Assembly: GCF_041929845.1 (NCBI RefSeq)
Contig: NZ_JBHEEH010000011.1
Span: 1 to 64,000 of the forward strand
DNA: 64,000 nucleotides
Source of the DNA: Paenochrobactrum pullorum
Lineage (GTDB): Bacteria; Pseudomonadota; Alphaproteobacteria; Rhizobiales; Rhizobiaceae
Direction of reading: 5' to 3'
The position numbers and the translations under genes were made by a program. Of the stretch, positions 37,301 through 44,591 are shown in pieces. The notes under the pieces are model-generated. The model worked only from the letters and a program-made list of their open reading frames with translations, did no database searches and was not told where the DNA came from. Position 1 is the stretch's first letter, and every line of letters begins with the position of its first letter.

Positions 37301-37995
37301 CACCTGAGCCTGTAACCCGTGCGGCTGTTCTATATGTTTTCCGCGTATTGGCTGAAGGCGATATTCCGATGAATGCCGGTTGCTTGCGCCCGATTAAAAT
37401 TGTTGTGCCAGAAGGTTCGATGTTGTCGCCGCATTATCCAGCTGCAGTTGTTGCCGGTAATGTGGAAGTCAGTCAGGCTGTCACCAACTGCTTGTTTGGT
37501 GCAACCAAAGCGATGGCTGCCGCACAAGGCACAATGAATAATCTGACATTCGGGAATGATGAATATCAGTATTATGAAACGATTTGTTCGGGTGCTCCGG
37601 CAGGGCCAGGTTTTAACGGCGCGGATGCGGTGCACACACATATGACCAATTCACGTTTGACAGATCCTGAAATTCTGGAGTCGCGTTTTCCTGTTATGTT
37701 GGAAGATTTCCATATACGCAAAAACTCAGGCGGATGTGGTCAATGGACAGCCGGTGACGGTACTCACCGCACCATCCGTGCATTGGAAGAGCTGGAATTT
37801 GCCATTCTTTCCGGACATCGCCGCGTGCGGCCATTCGGGCTGGAAGGCGGCGAAGAAGGTGAACTTGGGCGTAATGAAGTGCGTCGCTTGGACGGCACCC
37901 TTCAAGTTCTGCAAGGTTGCGATCAGGTCGTGTTGCAGGCTGGCGAAGCCTTTACGGTTATTACACCAACCGGTGGCGGTTACGGCAAAAAGTAA
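34366..37995 (+). CDS. 5-oxoprolinase / hydantoinase, fused A and B subunits
   Basis: A 1209-residue cytoplasmic enzyme. The N-terminal half is a HyuA/OplA domain with WIDRGGTFTDVIGR near the start and the ATP-binding VIGFDMGGTSTDVAHFDGEY segment; from about residue 700 a HyuB/OplB domain follows (MLEIFNNLFMSIAEQMGVTL, then GDVFLINAPYNGGTHLPDLT). Fused proteins of this length are typical of ATP-dependent 5-oxoprolinase, which opens pyroglutamate to glutamate; N-methylhydantoinase and acetophenone carboxylase are related alternatives. The ATG at 34366 has AAGGAA upstream and the right length; an open extension reaching back to 34177 would overlap the MarR gene and is rejected. Divergent from the importer 4 operon. 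Confidence 0.88.
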   Translation: MSGTAPQISQVWDFWIDRGGTFTDVIGRDPQGQLHARKVLSENPSAYKDAAVQGIRLHLGLQDGEPVPTGAIGEVRMGTTVATNALLERKGEKLALVTTKGFRDALRIGYQERKNIFATEIIKPEALYDRVMEIDERILADGSIDTELDLTQAESALRALKAEGYNAVAIIFMHAYKFPEHEAKIAKIARDIGIEQVSVSHEVSPLIKLVGRGDTTVVDAYLSPVLRRYVAQVSRELDVERTGARVMFMMSSGGLTAADMFQGKDAILSGPAGGVVGLARTGETAGFHQVIGFDMGGTSTDVAHFDGEYERAFETEVAGVRVRAPMMLIHTVAAGGGSILHFDAGRFRVGPDSAGANPGPACYRNGGPLAVTDANVMLGKLMPDYFPSIFGPNQDKSLDVERVRELFTQMADEIGDGRSPESVADGFIRIAVANMVEAIKKISVQRGYDVTRYALNCFGGAGGQHACLVADALGMKNILLHPMSGLLSAYGMGLADIRATRQKALGVDLDKDAPVQLFALGSELAQECVAELTAQGVKEDVITTHLRAHIRYSGTDTVLSIDATYPAVDAAERLRAEFEAAHKRRFGFIAENKALVIDAVELETVGGGAGEGEAQSSAGEAGEATASRHTRFYSHGAFHDASVVVRETMQRGQTVTGPAIIIEKNQTIVIEDGWQARLTGHDHMVLTRIKALPQRVAIGTDADPVMLEIFNNLFMSIAEQMGVTLQNTAYSVNIKERLDFSCAVFDATGNLVANAPHMPVHLGSMDASVATAIRENPVIKPGDVFLINAPYNGGTHLPDLTVCTPVFDDTETEIRFWVASRGHHADIGGIAPGSMSPLAVNIEQEGVYIDNFKLVDQGYFREDALADLLNGATYPVRNLTQNVNDLKAQIAANEKGVTELRKMIGYFGEDVVKAYMGHVQDNAAESVRRVLDQLPDGGFSYEMDQGCKIEVNITVDRVNREAIVDFTGTSKQQPNNFNAPEPVTRAAVLYVFRVLAEGDIPMNAGCLRPIKIVVPEGSMLSPHYPAAVVAGNVEVSQAVTNCLFGATKAMAAAQGTMNNLTFGNDEYQYYETICSGAPAGPGFNGADAVHTHMTNSRLTDPEILESRFPVMLEDFHIRKNSGGCGQWTAGDGTHRTIRALEELEFAILSGHRRVRPFGLEGGEEGELGRNEVRRLDGTLQVLQGCDQVVLQAGEAFTVITPTGGGYGKK

Positions 37996-38014
37996 CCTGT
38001 CTCGCCGGATCAAA

Positions 38015-38050
38015 AACAACCACTCCCATTTAGTCATGGGCGTGGTTGTT
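38015..38050 (-). terminator. Bidirectional hairpin between oxoprolinase and psd
   Basis: AACAACCACTCCCAT and ATGGGCGTGGTTGTT pair with one internal T-C mismatch around a 6-base loop. On the minus strand the stem is followed by TTTTTG, so it suits termination of psd; it also lies 20 bases after the oxoprolinase stop. Confidence 0.7.
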
Positions 38051-38054
38051 GTGT

Positions 38055-38753
38055 TCAGCTGGTTTTGTAATATTTAGAATTTGTTCTATCATTTAAATGC
38101 GCCAGCACAGTTTCGCCAACTATTGCAAATTGACCAACTGATACATTTAATGGTGTTCCAAGCGGCAGATAGACATCAAGGCGTGAGCCGAAACGGATAA
38201 GCCCGAAACGGTCACCAACTTCCATTTTTTCATTTTCGCTGACCCAATGTTCAATACGTCGGGCAATGAGCCCTGCAATCTGCACAACTGCAATCAGGCC
38301 ATATGGGGTTTCAACAACCAGCCCGTTTCTTTCATTATGATCGCTGGCTTTGTCCAGCTCTGCATTGAAGAATTTTCCTGATTTGTAGGCGATACGGCTA
38401 ATTGTTCCGCTGACTGGAATGCGGTTTATATGACAATCAAAAATACTCATGAAAATGGAAATGCGCAGCATCGGTTCATTTGGCAAACCAAGCTCTGGTG
38501 GCGGTGCCACTTCAGTAATCATACTGACACGACCTTCGGCAGGCGAAACAACAATGCCCTCGGATACTGGTGTGATACGATAAGGATCACGGAAGAAATA
38601 TCCGACCCAGATAGTAATGATGAAAGCTGGCCAGAAAAGAAAAGCGGACAGCATGCTGAGCCCGGCAGTGGCAATAAGGCCTAGACATAAAAATGGATAG
38701 CCCTTTTTATGAATGGGTACGAAGCAATCTTTGACAGAAGACATTATGCTCAT
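38055..38753 (-). CDS. psd: Phosphatidylserine decarboxylase proenzyme
   Basis: Converts phosphatidylserine to phosphatidylethanolamine at the inner membrane. From the ATG at 38753 (AGGAACAGGAT upstream) the protein has 232 residues, the usual length of the short Rhizobiales form. It has a hydrophobic N-terminal anchor (residues about 18-55), the FFRDP motif, DCHINRIPVSG with the conserved histidine, and the RFGSRLD site where self-cleavage between Gly189 and Ser190 makes the pyruvoyl cofactor. In related genomes pssA usually follows psd; here a terminator follows instead, so phosphatidylserine synthase must be elsewhere. An in-frame ATG 21 bases upstream is less likely. Confidence 0.93.
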   Translation of the reverse strand: MSIMSSVKDCFVPIHKKGYPFLCLGLIATAGLSMLSAFLFWPAFIITIWVGYFFRDPYRITPVSEGIVVSPAEGRVSMITEVAPPPELGLPNEPMLRISIFMSIFDCHINRIPVSGTISRIAYKSGKFFNAELDKASDHNERNGLVVETPYGLIAVVQIAGLIARRIEHWVSENEKMEVGDRFGLIRFGSRLDVYLPLGTPLNVSVGQFAIVGETVLAHLNDRTNSKYYKTS

Positions 38754-38963
38754 ATCCTGTTCCTTTACTGCCATTCACCGATAGGGAGAATGGTTAGTAA
38801 GGTACAATGTCTTTAAACAGGGACAGTTTGGATAATGAGGCTATGCCGGTTATTTTAATGGCTGGTGTTTGATTTCAGTGTATCATATAAACGTATCTGG
38901 TTTTGGCAGGGCAGGAAGAGTGTCCGCCTCTGCAATTTTGAACAATCAAGAAATTATAGTGTT

Positions 38964-39887
38964 CTAGAATTTAATATCTGGAAATATCCGTTGGAATTCT
39001 TTCTGAGCGCGCCGGTAGCGCCAAACTGCGCGTCCGCGGGCTTTCCAAATATCTTTTCGCGCCTTTATCCAAGGTTTTGGCGTGCCATGAAAATGGACAA
39101 TACAATCTGGCGATGACGTGCACTCATCAAGACTGCCACCCAGAGATAGACTATTATTTCTTTGCCGCCTCGTGCGCGACCACGACGAATTGAAGGCGGG
39201 ATTAAGCATAAGGGTTCTGCCATTAAAGACCTTGTTCAGATGATCCTGATCAGCCAATTCGTAATTATTGGCCGCAGTAACATTTCGCATCGCCTCATAA
39301 ACATTTGGCTCAGCCCGAATGGCATCCGTATCAATGAGGAGAACGCCGGAATTGAAATATTTTGAGATATCATTTTGGCCGAGAAGTTTTTGCAGTGCTG
39401 CAATACGCTGAGAATGCTTTTTAGTAACCGTAAGATCAAGCGCCGCCCATTTGGCAACGACAAAATCCCGAACTGCACCGATAAGATGGCCGTTAAGATC
39501 GATTGAGAACAAGGGTGCCAGATCACCCCTTACATGTGTGTCACCATCAATATAGAGGATTCTACCGGAAAGTTTTTCAGCTATTCGTAAACGACCCAAC
39601 ATCGCAGCAGTCAACCGAGTGTCGTTTTGTTTTCTGCCACCGATATCTTCATCGGTTAAAGCTAAACAATTGAGAGTTACAAGGGGGCTAGCCTGCGCTA
39701 CCCGTTTGACCTCGCTCCAGTCATTTTCAGTTAGTTGATCACCCCAAAAATGTACAATTACAGGTCCCGAAAAATGGTTCAAAGCACTCCACAATGTGAA
39801 GAGCGTAGGCTTTAGGTAACCCCGGTCAGTTACAAATACCAGTTGCGGTGTCTGTCCAATGGTAGATTGGCTGTTTAATTTCGGCAT
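38964..39887 (-). CDS. Glycosyltransferase family 8 protein
   Basis: A 307-residue glycosyltransferase of the GT8 family, which transfers sugars such as glucose or galactose from nucleotide sugars, often to lipopolysaccharide core. The DxD metal-binding motif is in ILYIDGDTHVRGDL, followed by YFNSGVLLID, DQDHLNKVF and a late IVHFHGTPKPW, all diagnostic of GT8. No membrane segments are obvious, so it probably works on the cytoplasmic face. A TTG 12 bases upstream is an alternative start; the ATG has a GAG 7 bases before it. It stands alone, not inside a polysaccharide cluster. Confidence 0.85.
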   Translation of the reverse strand: MPKLNSQSTIGQTPQLVFVTDRGYLKPTLFTLWSALNHFSGPVIVHFWGDQLTENDWSEVKRVAQASPLVTLNCLALTDEDIGGRKQNDTRLTAAMLGRLRIAEKLSGRILYIDGDTHVRGDLAPLFSIDLNGHLIGAVRDFVVAKWAALDLTVTKKHSQRIAALQKLLGQNDISKYFNSGVLLIDTDAIRAEPNVYEAMRNVTAANNYELADQDHLNKVFNGRTLMLNPAFNSSWSRTRRQRNNSLSLGGSLDECTSSPDCIVHFHGTPKPWIKARKDIWKARGRAVWRYRRAQKEFQRIFPDIKF

Positions 39888-40031
39888 TTGGATGCTCAAG
39901 ATTATATCCCGCTTTTTTACCGGAGGAAACTTTACCTGTCGCTATGATTTCTTCTATCGTCATAGTAGTATTGTCAACTGACAGGTTGAGATGTTTTTTG
40001 GATATGTGGTTGCAGGATGGAAGCGCGGTTT

Positions 40032-40511
40032 TTACGAACTATCTGAACAAACCGAGTAGGCCTTTTGTACAACGTTATCCAGTTCACGATAAGTCTTAAA
40101 CCCCATGGATTCATAATAAGATAGCGCGGCTATATTATCTGCGCCGATATAAGCATCAATTTTTTCGATATTGGCTTTTTCGGCAGCTATCCTGCTTTTA
40201 GAGAAAAGAGCTTTGCCTACACCTCGTCGATGAGCTCTTGGACTGATATGTGTACCGATGATTGCCCAACCTTGCGGTACATTAAAACGATTTCCTTCGC
40301 GTGCATGGATGAGCGATTGGAAGCCGAGAATTTCGGCAGTTTCGTCTGTAGCGACACTACATAAGATATTAGACGGGTTATTGATATAATTGAAAATAAT
40401 AAAATCAATATCTGCGGGGCGTTCACGCCCGTTGCTGGCAATAATTTCGCGCAGTACAGCGCTCATTCCTGCTGCATCATCAATCCGTGCGGTTCGTATT
40501 ATGAGTGTCAT
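40032..40511 (-). CDS. GNAT-family N-acetyltransferase
   Basis: A 159-residue acetyltransferase of the Gcn5-related type. The acetyl-CoA-binding motif A is visible as GTHISPRAHRRGVGKALFSK, and the C-terminal NIAALSYYESMGFKTYRELD is typical of the fold. The ATG at 40511 begins 2 bases after the stop of the small monooxygenase gene, so the pair forms an operon; a longer open frame into that gene is rejected. The substrate (an amine, amino acid or antibiotic) cannot be inferred. Confidence 0.85.
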   Translation of the reverse strand: MTLIIRTARIDDAAGMSAVLREIIASNGRERPADIDFIIFNYINNPSNILCSVATDETAEILGFQSLIHAREGNRFNVPQGWAIIGTHISPRAHRRGVGKALFSKSRIAAEKANIEKIDAYIGADNIAALSYYESMGFKTYRELDNVVQKAYSVCSDSS

Positions 40512-40513
40512 TT

Positions 40514-40828
40514 TTATCCAGCAGGAAATGTTGTAAACGGTAACGGAAATCCGTCCATCATGATAAAGGTCGGAGCCTGCCGTTGGTGCGCATTGATTTG
40601 TGGTACAAGTCGCATGAAATGTTCTGATGCACAATGTTGATCCAGAGCATTTCTATCCGGCCATTCTTCAATAAAAATAAAATGGCCGGAGTCTTTTTGA
40701 TCTATGTAGAGATCATAAGCAATGCACAATGGCTCACATTTGGTTTTCTCAACCAGCTCTTTGTAAAGAGGTAAAACAATCTGGATTTTTTCTGGCTTTA
40801 TAAAATCCTGCGCAATTACTTTTAACAT
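40514..40828 (-). CDS. Antibiotic-biosynthesis-monooxygenase (ABM) domain protein
   Basis: A 104-residue dimeric alpha-beta barrel protein of the ABM/YgiN type. VIAQDFIKPEKIQIVLPLYK, CEPLCIAYDLY, FIFIEEWPDRNALDQHCAS and HFMRLVP are the typical blocks. Members act as cofactor-free quinol or small-molecule monooxygenases, though many are uncharacterised. AAGGAA precedes the ATG. It is co-transcribed with the acetyltransferase downstream. Confidence 0.83.
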   Translation of the reverse strand: MLKVIAQDFIKPEKIQIVLPLYKELVEKTKCEPLCIAYDLYIDQKDSGHFIFIEEWPDRNALDQHCASEHFMRLVPQINAHQRQAPTFIMMDGFPLPFTTFPAG

Positions 40829-41074
40829 GAGTATTCCTTAAATTAATAAAATGACAGACATTGTGCATTGTCTTTTTTGCAATCTACAGCACTCCATAAA
40901 CAAACCAATGCAATGAAATATGTTTCAATCCAAGTGATTTTTTGGACTCATCAAGTAGGTTGTTGCTATTTTGTTCACGTATTCTTTTTTGTCAATCATT
41001 AAATAATGAATGACAAAATTCAGCATTGTATAGATGGCTGGGATAGGAAGGGAATTTGCAATAATATAAATAAT

Positions 41075-41148
41075 TGGAGGCCGGATCTGGGATCGAACCA
41101 GACTATACGGATTTGCAATCCGTTGCGTAACCACTCCGCCATCCAGCC
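41075..41148 (-). tRNA. tRNA-Cys (GCA anticodon)
   Basis: The minus strand folds as a tRNA: acceptor stem GGCTGGA pairs with TCCGGCC, the anticodon loop is TTGCAAA with anticodon GCA flanked by CGGA/TCCG pairs, and the T arm contains GGTTCGATCCC. The discriminator is T, as expected for cysteine tRNAs, and CCA is encoded. Length is 74 bases including CCA. Confidence 0.95.
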
Positions 41149-41329
41149 TTTCCACGTTGTATATTATCTTTATTCTTAGTCGTAATCGGCCGGATAAATT
41201 ATAATGCATAGCCGGGTTCATCGGGCTGTTTTAATGATGAATATACTTTCACCTTGAAGAAGAGATGATTATGGTTTGAATAATTATCTAATGCCTCAAA
41301 ATATGAAGTTTCACGATTTGAGATGATTT

Positions 41330-42060
41330 TGGTAATATGACTGCAACTTAACCCGACATAAAGCCAGTAACATTTTTTTGCCAATACCTGGCGACCAATG
41401 TCTGGTCACGGCTTTTGCCCAATTGCTTGCGCCAATAATCACGAATTATTTTTGCCTTAACTGCTTAACCTGCAAACCACTCGAAACTATCGTTGCCATT
41501 TGGCCAGGGCATGGCAAGAAGCTTTCAGGTGAGCTGTTCTGCTGCTGCCTGATCAGCTTTTACAATCCATTCAATGTCCCCCCCCCCTCAGGATGGGTGA
41601 GATTTTGAATATCTGCTTCGGTATCAACTGTTACGACGATATGCCCCGTTACATCACAGGTAAATTCTTCCTGCATACGGTCTACTGCTGGCAGAGCTGT
41701 AGCACGGCACCGATCAGATAATTTTTTGCTTGGCGTAAGGGAAAACGTCTAGGCGGCCCCATCACGCCAATAATATCACCAGCTTTGGCAGTTTTTGCCC
41801 AGTTACACGCCAAACCTTTAGTTTCATGGACGTAGAAATCAATGTCCATCCAGCCTGCATGCCTCATCCGGCCACAATGGCATACCATTGCGTCCCATCA
41901 CTGGCCATATCGGTTCGGGCACATCATTGGTTAGCAAAAGCAGCTGCACATGGATGGCGCCAAATAAAGATAATCTCCGGAGCTTCTTCTTTTTATAGAG
42001 TCTGATCGCAACCGCCGCCAGATATTTCAGGTGATTGAGACCGATATATGCTTCGGCATG
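41330..42060 (-). pseudogene. Siderophore-interacting protein (ViuB-type ferric reductase) remnant
   Basis: Scattered across frames on the minus strand are pieces of a SIP-family NAD(P)H flavin ferric-siderophore reductase: AGWMDIDFYVHETKGLACNW, AKTAKAGDIIGVMGPPRRF, KNYLIGA and, in another frame, ALPAVDRMQEEFTCDVTGHI with VVTVDTEADIQ. These match the order DIDF-H-x-GPA-x-W, PGD-x-GI-GP and ETALPAI-R-LEE of the family. Several frameshifts and stops separate them, and the N-terminal flavin-binding part is not recognisable. Boundaries are approximate. The intact iron-chelate importer at 57802-63754 shows the organism still imports chelated iron. Confidence 0.6.
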
Positions 42061-42116
42061 AAGAGACACATAGTATCCATGATGAGGTTCATCGAGTTTG
42101 ATCTGCCCAAATGAAT

Positions 42117-42749
42117 TGAACCGCCTCGAGTTTGCCGGATTGTTTAGCTCCAAATTGGATCTTATGGAACATAAAAAGACATCAAAACCTTATCCGCCCG
42201 AACTTCGTGAGCGTGCTGTTCGCATGTTTGTTGAGCAGCGTCATGAATATACGAGTGAAACTGCTGCACTAGTGGCTATTTCTAATAAGCCCGATTTTTC
42301 TGTCGATAACCCTCGTAGTTGGTCACGTCAGCAGCAGCGTGATAGCGGTGAACGTGCCGGCCTAGCGAGTGCGGAAAATGTTTTAACCCACCACTCGAAC
42401 CGCGGGCCTCAATATCTTTCTATGAAGTATACCGAGCGGTTGGCTGCGGCTCAGATTGAGCATTCGGTCGGTATTGTTGGCGATGCTTATGACAATGTCT
42501 TAGCTGAATGTGTGATCGGCTTCTTCAAAACAGAGGTCATAAACCAAGGTGGACTATGGAAACCAATGTGCGAAATTGAGTGGGAAACCTTTAATCGGGT
42601 CCATAGGTACAATAATCAACGTTTACTGGAGCTAATCGGATATATAGCACCTGCAGAAGCCGAGGAGGCTTTCTATCAGAATATGAAAATATGTAATAAA
42701 GCTGCATAAGCGTCGAACAAATTGCGCGCGCAAAATCCAGTGAGGTTCA
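42117..42749 (+). mobile_element. IS3-family element, internal-deletion derivative with intact ends
   Basis: The left end reads TGAACCGCCTCGAGTTTGCC (42117 onward) and the right end, on the minus strand, reads TGAACCTCACTGGATT (ending at 42749); the left matches the TGAACCGCC-type end of the IS51/IS1222 group. Both sides are flanked by AAT (42114-42116 and 42750-42752), a 3-bp target duplication as expected for IS3 elements. At 633 bp it is about half the normal size, having lost the end of orfA and most of orfB. Confidence 0.78.
42164..42709 (+). pseudogene. OrfA-OrfB deletion fusion of IS3-family transposase
   Basis: The frame stays open for 181 codons but joins two proteins. Residues 1 to about 65 (KPYPPELRERAVRMFVEQ to RDSGERAGLASAE) are OrfA; from HHSNRGPQYLSMKYTERL onward it is the C-terminal end of OrfB. 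The first catalytic aspartate is deleted and the second, normally in HHSDRGSQY, is replaced by Asn. Only the glutamate region (GDAYDNVLAE) remains. It cannot catalyse transposition, but the element could be mobilised in trans. Confidence 0.8.
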
Positions 42750-42930
42750 AATACACTTCTTGGTTGGCGAGTGCTCAAATTGTTGCTTAATTTCGAAATG
42801 CCGACCATTGATATAATAATCTCTGAGTTAAAGGCGGGATCTGTCTCTTTAGAACCGGCCGTTTGTGACCAACAATGATGATTGATCGGCATTGTACCTT
42901 ATATTGAAATTTCTAATTTCTTCATAAGTA

Positions 42931-43749
42931 TCAGGATGCATTGTCGGTGGCTCGTTGTGAGCGTTTAAGCACTGCAATAAGGCCAAGAAGAGCAATAGAC
43001 CCGAATGTCAACAAGGTGGATACAGCGGCAACCACAGGTGAAACGTCGAAATCTAAATCTTCAAAGATCTTGCGCGGTAGTGTTTTGTCTTCAACGCTGG
43101 ACAAGAAAAAGGACACGACGGGCTCGTCAAACGATATGATGAAGGCAAAGACGCCGCCAGCAATAACCCCCGGCATAATAAGCGGTAAGGTGACGTTGCG
43201 AAATGCTTGCCATCGTGAGGCTCCAAGGCTCATGGCGGCCAGTTCAAGTCCTGCGTCGGTTGCTGCAAGAGCTGCCGATACGGTTATAATAACATAAGGC
43301 ACTGCAAGCACCGTATGTGCAAGCACAAAAGCGATGAGCGATCCAGATAATCCCATGCGCGAAAACATCAGATACATCGCAACGCCCACAACGATATTGG
43401 GTGCAATGATTGGTGCAAGCATTGTCATGGAAATGACTTTGCGGCCGATTATTCTGCCCCGTGCAAGTGCCAGAGCCACCATGGTCCCAAGAACCATAGC
43501 AAGGGTTGCCACAATGAGTGCAATTTTGAGTGAAAACAATGCAGGCCCAAGCCAGTTGGGATCGCCAAGAAGGCTTTTATACCAATCCAGCGTAAAACCG
43601 CGTGGAGGGAACTGCAAATAGCGATCTGGCCCTACGGAAATCGGAATCACGATAAGTGTTGGCATGAGCAGAAAGGCAATACCTGCTATTCCTGCAAGGC
43701 GGGCGAGAAGGACGGGAAGCCGATAGATCGAAAATAGTTGGATTTTCAT
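42931..43749 (-). CDS. ABC importer permease, PotC type
   Basis: A 272-residue permease of the spermidine/putrescine-type (MOI) class with six predicted membrane segments and the EAA loop AAMSLGASRWQAFRNVTLPL. LDWYKSLLGDPNW in the first periplasmic loop is typical of PotC/YdcV proteins. It overlaps the PotB-type gene by 4 bases. Importers of this class carry polyamines, amino-acid derivatives or phosphonates. Last gene of the operon. Confidence 0.88.
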   Translation of the reverse strand: MKIQLFSIYRLPVLLARLAGIAGIAFLLMPTLIVIPISVGPDRYLQFPPRGFTLDWYKSLLGDPNWLGPALFSLKIALIVATLAMVLGTMVALALARGRIIGRKVISMTMLAPIIAPNIVVGVAMYLMFSRMGLSGSLIAFVLAHTVLAVPYVIITVSAALAATDAGLELAAMSLGASRWQAFRNVTLPLIMPGVIAGGVFAFIISFDEPVVSFFLSSVEDKTLPRKIFEDLDFDVSPVVAAVSTLLTFGSIALLGLIAVLKRSQRATDNAS

Positions 43750-44591
43750 CGTGATTCCAGCTTATTGAGTTTAAGAAAACGGCTGAATACGGCAATCAGA
43801 CACATCACCGAGATGAGGAGTAGCGCGGAAAGCGTTGCGCCACGTGGCCAGTCAAATTTTTCAGTAATTTCATTACTGATTGCTGTAGCCAACATCATGC
43901 TTCGCGGGCCGCCGATCAATGCAGGTGTAACGAAGGCGCCAAGCGTTACAATGAAAACCATCAGGCTGCCAGCTAAAACGCCTGGTCGCGAGAGCGGCCA
44001 GATTATAAGGCGGAAAACGGAAATCTGGGAGGCACCAAGACTAAGTGCGGCGCGTGGAAATTCTTCCGGAATAGAACGTAAGGATTGATAGATTGGCATG
44101 ACCATGAACGGCAGCATGACATGCGCTTGCGCAACAACAACGGCAATTTCATTGTACAGAAAGGGCAAGGGCGCGTTGGTGATTCCTGTCCATTGCAGAA
44201 ACGAATTGAATACACCATTCCGCTGTAGAAAAACCGTCCACGCAAAGCTGCGTACCAAAACGCTGGTCCATAACGGAATAAGGACACAAGCGCCTATAAC
44301 TGTTGCCCAGATTGGTGAGACATTGCGCATGAGATTGGCGATCGGATAACCGATAGCCAGAGCAAGCAAAGCCACAAGAAAACTGACTTTGAATGTTCGC
44401 CAGAATATAATCAGTGTAAAATCATCAGTTAACACTTCGCGATAATGACGCAAAGTAAAATCAGGATCGAAAAAACTCGTGCTTATCAGCTTGATAATAG
44501 GCCAGCAAAATACGAATAACAGGATTGTCAGCAAGGGTGCCACAAGCATCCAGCTTGTACCTGTTGAGAGATCTTTGCGGTTTGTACTCAT
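43746..44591 (-). CDS. ABC importer permease, PotB type
   Basis: A 281-residue permease with the PotB-type opening (LLTILLFVFCWPIIKLISTSF followed by FTLRHYREVL) and EAA loop AALSLGASQISVFRLIIWPL. It overlaps the ATPase gene by 4 bases upstream and the PotC-type gene by 4 bases downstream, so all are translationally coupled. Pore partner of the PotC-type protein. Confidence 0.88.
   Translation of the reverse strand: MSTNRKDLSTGTSWMLVAPLLTILLFVFCWPIIKLISTSFFDPDFTLRHYREVLTDDFTLIIFWRTFKVSFLVALLALAIGYPIANLMRNVSPIWATVIGACVLIPLWTSVLVRSFAWTVFLQRNGVFNSFLQWTGITNAPLPFLYNEIAVVVAQAHVMLPFMVMPIYQSLRSIPEEFPRAALSLGASQISVFRLIIWPLSRPGVLAGSLMVFIVTLGAFVTPALIGGPRSMMLATAISNEITEKFDWPRGATLSALLLISVMCLIAVFSRFLKLNKLESR

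Noticed and set aside
41378..41608. A 76-codon plus-strand frame near tRNA-Cys
   Set aside because: It is the complement of the siderophore-interacting-protein remnant, includes a run of C and has no start signal.
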